From DASQUK01 sp035697145 (GTDB lineage Bacteria; Actinomycetota; Acidimicrobiia; Acidimicrobiales; VFJN01), in assembly GCA_035697145.1 (NCBI GenBank), contig DASSDL010000234.1:1-64000 (forward strand): a stretch of DNA of 64,000 nt. Direction: 5' to 3'. Positions 1 to 8,253 of this stretch are shown piece by piece. Within the stretch, counting starts at the first letter, position 1; each line of letters opens with the position of its first letter. Made by a program: the position numbers and the translations under genes. The notes below the pieces were generated by a model that was not told the DNA's origin, did not search any database, and worked only from the letters and a program-made list of their open reading frames with translations.

Positions 1-710
1 CGATCCAGTACCCCGAGCGCGATTGGCAGCCACTGATCGCAGCCGGCGCCCGCGACCTCGACGACGAACGGGAGGAACTCGCCGGCGTCGACCTGGCCGC
101 GTGACGCCAGGTCCAGCAGGCGGTCGAGCGCGGCTCCCACGGCGTCACTCGCGTCCCCGGCGCCGAGGAGATCGCAGACGACGCCCTCGACGCGACTGGG
201 GACTTGTGTGCCGCCGGGAGGGACCGGGGGTGCCGATTCAAGGACCCGGTACACCTCGGCTCGGTAGAAGTCTCCCTCGGCGGTGCTTGGCCCTCGAGCG
301 CAGACCTCGGGGGTGCCCGAGTAGCGGAGCAGGCGGTTGGCGGGCCCGAGCATGGCGACGTTGGTCACCATCAGGCTCTGGAGCCACGCCGTCGTGACGT
401 CCGGGTCAAAGGTCGAGTCGCAGAGGGTCCTGGCCACGTTTCCCACCTGCTCGGCTGTCACCTGGGCGAGCCCGAGAGCGCTCATGTCCTCGGCGATCGC
501 CGGCGGGGCCGAGTCGAGAAGCTCGCCGAGATCGGCAGCCGCAGCGTCGAGCTCTGCCGCGGCAGTCTCGCTCGCGGTCGTGCTGGTCACGGCGTCCTCG
601 TCAACGTCGTCGCCGTCGCCATTGCAGCCGGAGATCGACACGATCACGGCGGCCACGAGCGCGAGGACGACGAACCGTCGAAGCGCGGCCAGACGACGAC
701 CTACCCCCAC
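1..710 (-). CDS. putative secreted lipoprotein, 3' end outside window
   Basis: I read this frame by hand; it has no stop before the window edge, so the protein is incomplete at its C-terminus (about 236 residues seen). It starts at a GTG (708-710) with an AGGAGG-like site about 17 nt upstream. The N-terminus has two arginine pairs, a hydrophobic stretch (about residues 13-28) and a lipobox-like SISGC with Cys29. An acidic and Thr-rich linker follows, then a helical domain with scattered cysteines. This points to export and lipid anchoring on the outer face of the membrane. No family is recognised. It is divergent from the genes to its right. Confidence 0.7.
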   Translation of the reverse strand, partial: MGVGRRLAALRRFVVLALVAAVIVSISGCNGDGDDVDEDAVTSTTASETAAAELDAAAADLGELLDSAPPAIAEDMSALGLAQVTAEQVGNVARTLCDSTFDPDVTTAWLQSLMVTNVAMLGPANRLLRYSGTPEVCARGPSTAEGDFYRAEVYRVLESAPPVPPGGTQVPSRVEGVVCDLLGAGDASDAVGAALDRLLDLASRGQVDAGEFLPFVVEVAGAGCDQWLPIALGVLD

Positions 711-1031
711 ACGTCCGCCACCCCAAACCTCCTCCGCCGCGTCCGACGTTACCTCGGCGTTCGCGGCCGCGCTGTAGGTGGCGGGTGTCGCCCGACGCTG
801 CGTGGTCTTGGATGCACAGCGTTTCCTGTGCAGCGCAACCCCCAGGCGGGGGATGCCCAGGGGCCGCGCACAGGTGACGATCTGAGCCGCCACCGGGCAT
901 CGCACAGCGGCGGATGAGCGATGCCACTACAGAGACCGCGTGGACGCTTGCCCCCGTTACAGCCTCGGCGACGAGGTGGTCGCCGACTCCCCATCGACCG
1001 GCGACCGTTCACGGTCACTAGCTTCCGCTCC
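711..1031. other. intergenic stretch, no gene seen
   Basis: About 320 bases lie between the lipoprotein start and the SDR remnant. The open frames here are Arg/Pro-rich and look like shadows of GC-rich DNA. The left end should carry the lipoprotein promoter. I see no RNA gene or clear repeat. Confidence 0.4.
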
Positions 1032-1220
1032 GTGGGCTTGATTCGCAGCGTTACGGGCAAGGTCGTGCTCGTGACGGGTGCCGCCAGCGGCATGGGATGT
1101 CACGCTCGCGGTCAACCTGGTCGGCTACGTGGAGATGATCAGGGAATGCCTGCCCGGTCTTCGTACCTCAACGGTGCGATCATCCCGGTCGACGGCGGCC
1201 TGACGGCGAAGTTCGGGTAG
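1032..1220 (+). pseudogene. short-chain dehydrogenase remnant (internally deleted)
   Basis: Three pieces of one SDR protein remain. Around 1059-1095 a Rossmann start reads GKVVLVTGAASGMG. At 1096-1165, in another frame, comes the mid-protein piece DVTLAVNLVGYVEMIRECLPG. Back in the first frame, to 1220, is the typical SDR C-terminus SYLNGAIIPVDGGLTAKFG. The catalytic Ser and Tyr-xxx-Lys region is gone. At about 60 codons against the usual 250, the gene is dead. It may have been an operon partner of the F420-type reductase 11 nt downstream. Confidence 0.75.
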
Positions 1221-1231
1221 GAGGTCCGGCG

Positions 1232-1615
1232 ATGGCTCTGCCGCGTGGTCTCGCCGCGTTCAATCGCCGCGTGACCAACCATGTCACCGGACCGTTTGCG
1301 CGGTGGCTGCCGGGATTCGGCGTCATCGTGCACAGGGGTCGCCGATCGCAGCGCGAGTACCGCTCGCCGGCGAACGTGTTCGTTGCCGGCGGGGGCTACG
1401 TGGTCGCGCTCACCTACGGTGCGAACTCCGATTGGGTCAAGAACGTCCTGGCCGCCGGCGGCTGTGACCTCGTGACGCGCGGCCGCACCATCCACCTCAC
1501 GGCGCCCGAGATCTTCCATGACGAGACACGCCGGCACGTGCCGCGCCTGGTCCGCCCGATTCTGCGGGTGATGGGCGTCGCCGATTTCATGCGACTCTCG
1601 AGGAACGCATCCTGA
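1232..1615 (+). CDS. deazaflavin (F420)-dependent nitroreductase-family protein
   Basis: A 127-residue protein that resembles the small split-barrel Ddn/nitroreductase family, which uses coenzyme F420 or related flavins to reduce varied substrates. The basic segment HRGRRSQREYRSPANVF followed by GGGYVVALTYGANSDWVKNVLAAG is the typical core of the family. Length fits. GGAGG sits 6-8 nt before the ATG, so the start is firm. The SDR remnant ends 11 nt upstream. The natural substrate cannot be told from sequence. Confidence 0.75.
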   Translation: MALPRGLAAFNRRVTNHVTGPFARWLPGFGVIVHRGRRSQREYRSPANVFVAGGGYVVALTYGANSDWVKNVLAAGGCDLVTRGRTIHLTAPEIFHDETRRHVPRLVRPILRVMGVADFMRLSRNAS

Positions 1616-1697
1616 AGGAGGATCGCCCGTTACCGCGGGTCAACGTCGACGGCTGGCTCCGACGGTGCCGGCCCACGGGTTTGCCAGAATCGGGTGC

Positions 1698-2069
1698 ATG
1701 CTGAGGATCGGGACGGTCGTGGTCGGCGTCAACGACATGAGGCGGGCGGTCCAGTTCTGGGAGCAGGCGCTCGGCTACGTCCCCCGCGACGAGGTGGAGG
1801 ACGACTGGGCGGTGCTCATCCCGAGCGACGGCGGCCCGGGCACCCACCTGGCGCTCCAACTCAGCGAGACGCCGGTGCAGGATTATCCCCGCATCCACCT
1901 CGACCTGTACGCCGGCGACGCGGCCGACCAGGCGGCGCAGGTGGAACGGCTGCTCAGCCTGGGCGCGGAGCATGTCGACTGGGACCTGTACCCGGACGAC
2001 CCCGACTTCGTCGTCCTCGCCGACACTGAGGGCAACCGCTTCTGCGTCATCGACACCGGCCACGGCTAA
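1698..2069 (+). CDS. VOC (glyoxalase/bleomycin-resistance fold) family protein
   Basis: A 123-residue protein with the paired beta-alpha-beta-beta-beta units of the VOC fold. It opens with VVVGVNDMRRAVQFWEQALGY and ends with a DTEGNRFCVID strand, where the glutamate is a usual metal ligand. An upstream in-frame ATG at 1665 is possible, but the extra residues do not look like the fold. Substrate unknown; such proteins include dioxygenases, isomerases and drug-binding proteins. Confidence 0.7.
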   Translation: MLRIGTVVVGVNDMRRAVQFWEQALGYVPRDEVEDDWAVLIPSDGGPGTHLALQLSETPVQDYPRIHLDLYAGDAADQAAQVERLLSLGAEHVDWDLYPDDPDFVVLADTEGNRFCVIDTGHG

Positions 2070-2190
2070 GACCCGGATAGTGCAGCGGTAGTGGCGAACG
2101 CGGGTTCGGTGCGCGACAAATGCCCTTCATTTCGGGATCATCGACCGGGCGGCGGCATCGACGCGCGGGTTGCTCGGCAGACTGACCGGA

Positions 2191-2622
2191 GTGGAACACG
2201 CTGGCGACCAATCCGGAGCGGACCGGGCGGTATTTCTCTACGACGGCGACTGCGCCTTCTGCACGTCGTGCGCCCGGTTCATCGAACGGCACATCCCGAG
2301 CTCCGCCGAGGTGACGCCGTGGCAGTTCGCCGACCTGGACGCGCTGGGTGTCTCGCAGGCCGACGCCGAGGCATCGGTGCACTGGATATCCGCTCGGCCC
2401 GGCGGGGCCGTCCGAGCCGCCGGACCCGCGGCCATCGCCAGGCTGCTCGTGGACGCCGGCTCCTACTGGCGACCGCTCGGCCGGTTGCTCGACCTGCGAC
2501 CGATCCGCTGGATGGCGGGCCGCGCTTACCGGCTGATCGCCCGCAACCGTCACCGACTGCCCGGTGGTACGGCCGCCTGCCGGCTTCCCCAAGCGGAGCG
2601 GGACCGTACCGAGGTTCGCTGA
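2191..2622 (+). CDS. DCC-family thiol-disulfide oxidoreductase (DUF393)
   Basis: About 143 residues. Near the N-terminus, FLYDGDCAFCTSCARF carries the DxDCxxC signature of the DCC/YuxK family, small thioredoxin-like proteins with an N-terminal CxxC. A later hydrophobic part, YWRPLGRLLDLRPIRWMAGRAYRLIARNR, matches the usual tail. A TTG seven codons earlier (2170) is an alternative start; the GTG is chosen because conserved sequence begins soon after it. Partners are unknown. Confidence 0.75.
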   Translation: MEHAGDQSGADRAVFLYDGDCAFCTSCARFIERHIPSSAEVTPWQFADLDALGVSQADAEASVHWISARPGGAVRAAGPAAIARLLVDAGSYWRPLGRLLDLRPIRWMAGRAYRLIARNRHRLPGGTAACRLPQAERDRTEVR

Positions 2623-2635
2623 CGGCCGGGCGACG

Positions 2636-2788
2636 CTAGTGGACGATTGTCTCGATGGAGACGACGTCGCCGCGCAGCCGGTCGATGGTTGTGTCTTCGA
2701 GGCAGCCGACCATCTTGCGCCGGTTGTGCGGCCCGACGAGTGTTCCCGCTTCGTTCAGGAATTTCGCCCCGGACGTGTCGAAGCTGCT
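2636..2788 (-). pseudogene. short open fragment, possible gene remnant
   Basis: Reading the minus strand from an in-frame TGA (2789-2791) to a TAG (2636-2638) gives about 50 codons of protein-like sequence, including AKFLNEAGTLVGPHNRRKMV and DRLRGDVVSIETIVH. There is no start codon in a sensible place, and the preceding sequence is open only in another frame. It could be the tail of a lost gene. I do not recognise the family. Confidence 0.25.
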
Positions 2789-2891
2789 TCAATCGTGCGT
2801 CTGGGCGTCGGAACCGCCCACCGGGTGCAATACTCGGTGTCCGGCCCCAGTGCCGCCGCTCATGGAAACAAGTCCTGCCGCCGCCGCTTCC

Positions 2892-3686
2892 ATGTCCTCA
2901 ACCTCGTCAGAGGGTTGCGTGGGCCATGTGCACACCGCCCCGCCGTTCACGCCGTCGTCGGTGCTGCTTCGGCGCCGTCGCTTGCTGTTCGCCCTCGGAG
3001 CGCTGCTGGTGGCGCTGGCCACCGCCGCCGCCCTCGGCAACGGGCAGGCCCTGCTCACGTGGGACGAGCCCATCCAGCGGGGGGTGGAGGCAAACCGGAC
3101 CCCTGCACTCAACGACCTGTTCCTCGTGCTTTCGCGGCTGGGGTCGACGATTGTGGTTCTGGTCCTCGGGACGTTGGGCGCCATCCTGACGTGGCGCCGT
3201 TGCCGGGCGGTGGCCACCGCGCTGCTCGTCGCCACGTTCGCCCGGCCCGCAATCGAGTTCATCGTCAAGGGCCTGGTCAGCCGCGATCGGCCGGACCTCG
3301 ACCGGTTGGTGGCCGGTACCGGGTACTCGTTCCCTAGTGGCCATGTCATGGCCGCGTTCGCCCTCTGGGGCCTGCTGCCGGTGGTGGTGGCGCTCTACAC
3401 CCGCCGCCGCGGCATCTGGTGGGCCTCCGTGGCCGTTTCGGCGACCCTGATCGCCGGAATCGCCGCCAGCCGCGTCTACCTCGGCGTCCACTGGTTCTCC
3501 GACGTGACTGCCGGGCTGGTCGTGGGGACGTTCTTCCTGCTCGGGGTGGACACGGTGCTGGTCCGCGCCCACCGCCGCTACCCGTGCCAGCAGATGGCCG
3601 AACAGGCCCAGCGGGACCAGGCGGAGCAGGCGCGGGCGCCCGCCGTGGAGCGGCGGGAGAGGGTTCCGGTCGGCTCGGGCGTCTGA
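2892..3686 (+). CDS. PAP2-family membrane phosphatase
   Basis: An integral membrane phosphatase with all three PAP2 motifs: KGLVSRDRP (K-x6-RP), YSFPSGH, and SRVYLGVHWFSD (SR-x5-H-x3-D). About five hydrophobic helices surround them, as in phosphatidic acid or undecaprenyl-diphosphate phosphatases. The C-terminal tail is charged and rich in Gln, Glu and Arg. The open frame extends to 2655, but the extra N-terminus is low-complexity. Possible starts are ATG 2862, ATG 2892 and GTG 2928; the choice is uncertain. It converges on the next gene with only 9 nt between stops. Confidence 0.8.
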   Translation: MSSTSSEGCVGHVHTAPPFTPSSVLLRRRRLLFALGALLVALATAAALGNGQALLTWDEPIQRGVEANRTPALNDLFLVLSRLGSTIVVLVLGTLGAILTWRRCRAVATALLVATFARPAIEFIVKGLVSRDRPDLDRLVAGTGYSFPSGHVMAAFALWGLLPVVVALYTRRRGIWWASVAVSATLIAGIAASRVYLGVHWFSDVTAGLVVGTFFLLGVDTVLVRAHRRYPCQQMAEQAQRDQAEQARAPAVERRERVPVGSGV

Positions 3687-3695
3687 TACTCGGGT

Positions 3696-4460
3696 CTACG
3701 GCCGCGCTCCGGTGGCGGCAACGGTGGCTGTGACCGGCAAGTGGTCGGAGATGAACGCGAACGGGGCGAACCCGGGATCGCCATAGCGGGGCACCGAGAC
3801 CGACACCGGGTCGAGTCCGTCACTGACGAACACGTAGTCGATGCGCCGGGTCGGCGGCTTGGGCGTCCCCGGTACCCAGTCCTGCCAGTTGGTCGGGCCG
3901 GGGTCGTCGGGCCGAAGGATGGTCCACACATCCCGCAGGCCGGCCTCCTGGAAGCGGGTGTACACGTCCGACCCGGGACGATCGTTGAAGTCGCCGGCGA
4001 CAACCGCCGGCCGGCCCCGCTCGGCGATCCGACGAGCGACGGCGTCGGCCTCCACCGCGCGCACGGCGGCGGCGTCGCCCGAGCTGAGGTGCACGTTGAC
4101 CAGCGTGGTGGCCGTACCAGGGCCGGCCTCCGCGTCGAGCCGGACGGAGGCGACCTGGAGGATGCGGCGCCGCCAGCTCCAGGGCCGCCAGCGATGCGTG
4201 ATGGCATGGGTGCGCGCCGGGGCCGGCCGGGTCACGCCGATCACCGCCATGCCCTCGGGCCAGGTGCGGATGGGCCAGTGCTTGAAGCCCCACCGGAGGC
4301 TCTTGGCGACGAGCGATTGCGCGATGGCCCTGGCCTGGCGGCGCTGCACCTCCTGGAGCACCACGACGTCAGCCGCCATCGCGTCGATGTGGTCGACCAC
4401 GGCGCGGACGTCGACACCCTTGCTTCCCTTGAGGTTCCATGACACGAGGGTCAGCGACAT
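3696..4460 (-). CDS. endonuclease/exonuclease/phosphatase (EEP) family protein
   Basis: A 254-residue protein with the full EEP metal-site pattern: VSWNLKG at the start, VVLQEVQ (metal-binding Glu), GDFNDRPGSDVY, RRIDYVFVS, and the closing SDHLPV. It has no signal peptide, so it should be cytoplasmic. Substrates in this superfamily range from DNA to phospholipids and phosphoinositides and cannot be fixed here. It lies 51 nt downstream of asd on the same strand and may be read with it. Confidence 0.8.
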   Translation of the reverse strand: MSLTLVSWNLKGSKGVDVRAVVDHIDAMAADVVVLQEVQRRQARAIAQSLVAKSLRWGFKHWPIRTWPEGMAVIGVTRPAPARTHAITHRWRPWSWRRRILQVASVRLDAEAGPGTATTLVNVHLSSGDAAAVRAVEADAVARRIAERGRPAVVAGDFNDRPGSDVYTRFQEAGLRDVWTILRPDDPGPTNWQDWVPGTPKPPTRRIDYVFVSDGLDPVSVSVPRYGDPGFAPFAFISDHLPVTATVAATGARP

Positions 4461-4511
4461 CGGGGCGACGCAGTCTTCGAGCGAAAGGTGGCGGTTTGGC
4501 CCCGACGATCT

Positions 4512-5558
4512 TCAAAGACGACGGGGCTCGCCGGCAACCAGCAGCTCGGCGATCTGCACGGCGTTGAGCGCCGCGCCCTTACGCAGGTTGTCGTTCGACA
4601 CGAACAGGGCGAGTCCGTGCTCGACGGTGGGATCGCGGCGGACCCGACCCACGTAACACGGGTCGGTCCCGGCCGCCATCAACGGCGTCGGCACGTCCAC
4701 CACCGCCACGCCGGGAGCATCGGCCAGCAGCTCGAGCGCCCGTTCCGCGCTCAGCGGCCGTTCGAAGGCGGCGTTGATCGACAGGGAGTGGCCGGTGAAC
4801 ACCGGTACCCGCACGCACGTCCCTGACACCGGCAGGTCGGGGATGCCGAGGATCTTGCGGCTCTCGTTGCGGAGCTTCTGCTCCTCGTCGGTCTCACCGC
4901 TCCCGTCGTCCACGATCGAGCCGGCCAGGGGCAACACGTTGAAGGCGATCGGCGCCGCGAACTTGGCCGGAGGCGGCATGTCGACGGCCGCCCCGTCGAA
5001 TGCCAGCGCCGCGGCCCGGTCGGCCACCTTGCGAACCTGCTCGTCGAGCTCGGCGGTGCCTGCCAGCCCCGCCCCCGACGCCGCCTGGTAGCTGCTGACC
5101 ACCAGCCGCCGCAGCCCGGCCTCGCGGTGGAGCGGCGCCAGGGCCGGCATGAACGCCATGGTGGTGCAGTTGGGATTGGCGACGATGCCCTTGGGGATGC
5201 GGTCGAGAGCCCCGGGATTGACCTCGGACACCACCAGGGGCACGTCCGGGTCCATGCGCCAGGCGGATGAGTTGTCGATCACCGTCGCGCCGGCGGCCGC
5301 GACCCGAGGCGCCAGCGCCCTCGAGGTCGATGCACCGGCCGAGAACAGGGCGATGTCGAGTCCCGACCAGTCGGCGGTGTCCGCGTCCTCGACGACCACC
5401 TCGGCCCCCCGCCACGGGAGCGTCCGCCCGGCCGAGCGCGACGAGGCGAAATACCTGATCGCCCCGACCGGGAAGGCCCGCTCCGCCAGCACCGAACGCA
5501 TCACGCCGCCGACCTGTCCCGTGGCGCCGACGACCCCCACACGCACCAGTGAACCCAT
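4512..5558 (-). CDS. asd: aspartate-semialdehyde dehydrogenase
   Basis: A 348-residue protein that reduces aspartyl phosphate to aspartate semialdehyde with NADPH, for lysine, threonine, methionine and diaminopimelate synthesis. It opens with the nucleotide-binding VGVVGATGQVG. The catalytic cysteine is in VANPNCTTM, followed by SSYQAASGAG. GHSLSINAAFERP carries the usual substrate-binding His/Arg region. Length and motifs are normal. It is 52 nt downstream of aspartate kinase, the preceding enzyme of the pathway, so the two form an operon. Confidence 0.95.
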   Translation of the reverse strand: MGSLVRVGVVGATGQVGGVMRSVLAERAFPVGAIRYFASSRSAGRTLPWRGAEVVVEDADTADWSGLDIALFSAGASTSRALAPRVAAAGATVIDNSSAWRMDPDVPLVVSEVNPGALDRIPKGIVANPNCTTMAFMPALAPLHREAGLRRLVVSSYQAASGAGLAGTAELDEQVRKVADRAAALAFDGAAVDMPPPAKFAAPIAFNVLPLAGSIVDDGSGETDEEQKLRNESRKILGIPDLPVSGTCVRVPVFTGHSLSINAAFERPLSAERALELLADAPGVAVVDVPTPLMAAGTDPCYVGRVRRDPTVEHGLALFVSNDNLRKGAALNAVQIAELLVAGEPRRL

Positions 5559-5610
5559 GTCGGGGAAGGCTACGGGCCGGCCGATCGAGCGCCCAACCGG
5601 GTTGTGGCCG

Positions 5611-6825
5611 TCAGCCCTCGAGTGCGAACGCCGCGTGCAGGCTCTGGACGGCCTGCTCGATCTGGTCCTCCCGCACCACGCACGACGTGCGAATGGCCGA
5701 CGTCGAGATCATCTCGATGTTGATGCCGTTGCCGGCCAGCACCTCGAACATGGTGGCGGCCACGCCGGGGTTGGACTTCATGCCGGCGCCCACGATGCTG
5801 ACCCGAGCGATGTCGCGGTCGGAAGACACGCCGGCCGCACCGATTTCGACCGCCAGGCGCTGGCACACCTCGGTACCGGTCGTCAGGTCGCTCTTGGGGA
5901 CCGTGAACGAGATGTCGGTCACGCCGTGGTCGGACACGTTCTGCACGATCATGTCGACGTTGACGCCGACGTCGGCCAGCTCCCGGAACAGGCGGGCAGC
6001 GATGCCGGGCTTGTCCGGCACGCCCGACACGGTGACCTTGGCCTCGCTCACGTCGTGGGTGACGGCGGAGACGATCGCCTGCTCCATCGACGGGTCCTCC
6101 TCGGTGATCCATGTACCCGGCTCCCAGGTGAAGGCCGAGCGTACGTGCAGCTTGACCCCCCAACGGCGGGCGAAGTCCACCGAGCGCATCGCCGGCTTGG
6201 GACAGCCGGTGGCGGTCATCTCCAGCATCTCCTCGAACGACACCTGGGTCATGCGCCGGGCCTCGGGCACCAGGCGGGGATCGGCCGTGAACACGCCGGG
6301 CACGTCGGTGTAGAGCTCGCACGCCTCGCCCTCGAGGGCGTGGCACAGGGCGACGGCGGTCGTGTCGGACCCGCCGCGGCCGAGGAACGTGATGTCGTGG
6401 TCGGTGGACACCCCCTGGGCGCCCCCGACCACCGGCACCCGTCCCGCGTCGATCGCCTTGCGCAGCCGGTCTGGACGCAGCTCGACGATCTTGGCGTTGG
6501 TGTGGTTGGTGTCGGTGATGAACCCAGCCTGGCTGCCGGTGAAGCTGTCGGCCGGCACGCCGATCGAGTGCAGCGCGATGCACAGCAGCGCCATCGCCTT
6601 GCGCTCACCGGCCGTTATGAGCATGTCCATCTCCCGCCCCGGCGCAACGTCCGAGACGTCGCCGGCCAGGCGGATCAGGTCGTCGGTGTCCTTGCCCATG
6701 GCGCTGACGACCACGACCGGGTCGTCGCCCCGGCGCTGAGTGCGCGCCACGTGGTCGGCGACCTCCCGGATGCGATCGGGATCGGCGACCGACGTGCCAC
6801 CGAACTTCTGGATCACGAGGGCCAC
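5611..6825 (-). CDS. lysC: aspartate kinase
   Basis: A 404-residue protein that phosphorylates aspartate, the first step of the aspartate amino-acid family. The kinase part starts with VIQKFGGTSVAD and continues with TAGERKAMALL and LGRGGSDTTAVAL. Two ACT domains follow (about residues 265-400), including VSGVPDKPGIAARLF and VGAGMKSNPGVAATMFEVLA. These bind feedback inhibitors such as lysine or threonine. Length matches the monofunctional actinobacterial enzyme. asd follows directly. Confidence 0.95.
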   Translation of the reverse strand: MALVIQKFGGTSVADPDRIREVADHVARTQRRGDDPVVVVSAMGKDTDDLIRLAGDVSDVAPGREMDMLITAGERKAMALLCIALHSIGVPADSFTGSQAGFITDTNHTNAKIVELRPDRLRKAIDAGRVPVVGGAQGVSTDHDITFLGRGGSDTTAVALCHALEGEACELYTDVPGVFTADPRLVPEARRMTQVSFEEMLEMTATGCPKPAMRSVDFARRWGVKLHVRSAFTWEPGTWITEEDPSMEQAIVSAVTHDVSEAKVTVSGVPDKPGIAARLFRELADVGVNVDMIVQNVSDHGVTDISFTVPKSDLTTGTEVCQRLAVEIGAAGVSSDRDIARVSIVGAGMKSNPGVAATMFEVLAGNGINIEMISTSAIRTSCVVREDQIEQAVQSLHAAFALEG

Positions 6826-6864
6826 GGGTCGTGAAGGTACCTGTGGTGGGGCGCGGCGATCGAA

Positions 6865-6887
6865 CCCTTCCCCACGTCGGGGAAGGG
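6865..6887 (-). terminator. hairpin between bldD and lysC
   Basis: CCCTTCCCC and GGGGAAGGG form a perfect 9-bp stem with a 5-nt loop, in the gap after the BldD stop. There is no clear U-tract, so it may stop transcription weakly or stabilise an mRNA end. Confidence 0.5.
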
Positions 6888-6921
6888 CGGCTACGGAGAA
6901 GGGTTGCCCGCCTACGAAATG

Positions 6922-7419
6922 TCAGCCGAGGTGGGAGGGGCTCTCGACGAGCGCCCGCCAGCCCTCGAGCCGCGCGATGGCGTCCGGCACGTCGAGCTGC
7001 AGGAGCGCGCAGATGGCTCGCAGATCGTCGCGGCGGATCGTCAGCACCCGGCCGTTGTAATCGCCACGCTCGATGATGATCGAGCGGACGAAGCGCTGGA
7101 CCGGCGCGGCCTCGGGCACCCGATTGAGCGCCTCGAGGTCGAGCACGAGCTTCGGCGGACCCTCGGTCGCCGGGGTCTGCTCCCCGAGCAAGACCGACAC
7201 GGGCACGTCGTAGAACTCGGCGAGTTCGTGAAGTCTCGGCAGGCTCAGGGTGCGGAAACCCCGCTCGTATGCGCCGATGGCGGACGCGCTCCAGCGCCCG
7301 GCCGACTGGCGTTCGACGTCGTCGAGGGACATGTGCCGCGCCTTGCGCAGCGCACGTAGCCGCCGACCGACTTCGATCGTCACGTTGGAGGCTGTGGTCT
7401 CTTCTTCTTGGTTGTTCAT
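6922..7419 (-). CDS. bldD: BldD-like transcriptional regulator with cyclic-di-GMP motif
   Basis: A 165-residue protein. Residues about 15-80 form an XRE-type helix-turn-helix (ALRKARHMSLDDVERQS, IGAYERGFRTLSLPRLHELA). After it comes PPKLVLDLEALNR, the conserved entry to the BldD C-terminal domain. That domain contains RGD, eight residues, then RRDD. In Streptomyces BldD the signature RGD-x8-RQDD binds a cyclic-di-GMP tetramer that dimerises the protein; the Arg and Asp contacts are kept and only Gln becomes Arg. It probably represses many genes when cyclic-di-GMP is high. It is divergent from the FKBP gene. Confidence 0.88.
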   Translation of the reverse strand: MNNQEEETTASNVTIEVGRRLRALRKARHMSLDDVERQSAGRWSASAIGAYERGFRTLSLPRLHELAEFYDVPVSVLLGEQTPATEGPPKLVLDLEALNRVPEAAPVQRFVRSIIIERGDYNGRVLTIRRDDLRAICALLQLDVPDAIARLEGWRALVESPSHLG

Positions 7420-7575
7420 CTGGTTCTCGGGTGATCGTTCGTCACTGGGAACCGCCTCGAGGGCGATTCTCGCACGTTCCGCTCCGAATCGTGCAGTCGG
7501 GAACCGGTTGGGTGGTCATCCGGGGGCCGGCGCGACTGCAGGGGGAGCTCCGCTGCTCGCTAGCCTTGCGCCCTC

Positions 7576-8241
7576 GTGGGAACCGAGAAACGTGAGCGCC
7601 AGAGGCAGGGAAAGCAGGCCAGGTCCGTGGCCGAGGAGGCGGCCGCCCGCCGTCAGAAGACGAAGCGCACCGGTGTCCGCCTGGGCATCGGGTTGGCGAT
7701 CGTGCTGGCGCTGGCGTTCGGATACTCGTTGCTGAGCCGCGATGACGACTCGTCCGACAACACCGAGACGGCCGACACCACGACCACGGTCGCTGGGGAC
7801 CAGACCACCACCTCGGTCGCCTACAGCAACCCTGAACTGGCGGCCGAGGTCCTGGCCCGCGAGCCGCCGATCCCGGCCAACGCCGCCGCCGACACGCCGC
7901 CGGACGCGGTGGAAGTCGAGACGCTCATCGAAGGCCAGGGCGACGGTGCGGCGGCCGGTGACACCGTGACCGTGCACTACGTGGGGGTGCTGTCCGACGG
8001 GACCGAGTTCGATCAGTCGTGGTCACGCGGCCAGCCCTTCGCAGTGGAGAACCTGGGGCAGGCCAGCGTCATCGCCGGGTGGAACGAGGGATTGGTGGGC
8101 GCCACGATCGGCGAACGGCGCCGGCTCGAGATCGGGTCCGACAAGGCCTACGGCGCCGCCGGCAATCCCCCCACCATTCCCGCCAACGCGCCCCTGGCGT
8201 TCGAGATCGACGTCGTCGACATCACGAAGCCAGGCGGGTGA
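7576..8241 (+). CDS. membrane-anchored FKBP-type peptidyl-prolyl isomerase
   Basis: A 221-residue protein starting at GTG. A basic N-terminus rich in Arg/Gln/Lys (1-33) precedes one membrane helix (about 35-52). A Thr/Asp-rich linker follows, then an FKBP domain (about 115-218) with VTVHYVGVLSDGTEFDQSW, VIAGWNEGLVGATIGERRRLEI and AYGAAGNPPTIPANAPLAFEIDVVDI. The topology puts the isomerase outside the membrane, where it would help secreted proteins fold. Divergent from bldD. Close to the next gene's stop (12 nt), which is convergent. Confidence 0.88.
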   Translation: MGTEKRERQRQGKQARSVAEEAAARRQKTKRTGVRLGIGLAIVLALAFGYSLLSRDDDSSDNTETADTTTTVAGDQTTTSVAYSNPELAAEVLAREPPIPANAAADTPPDAVEVETLIEGQGDGAAAGDTVTVHYVGVLSDGTEFDQSWSRGQPFAVENLGQASVIAGWNEGLVGATIGERRRLEIGSDKAYGAAGNPPTIPANAPLAFEIDVVDITKPGG

Positions 8242-8253
8242 CGCCGCGCTCGA

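Noticed and set aside
5149..6834. Plus-strand frame of 561 codons opposite asd and lysC
   Set aside because: Composition is His/Arg/Gly-rich and mirrors the two well-identified genes on the other strand.
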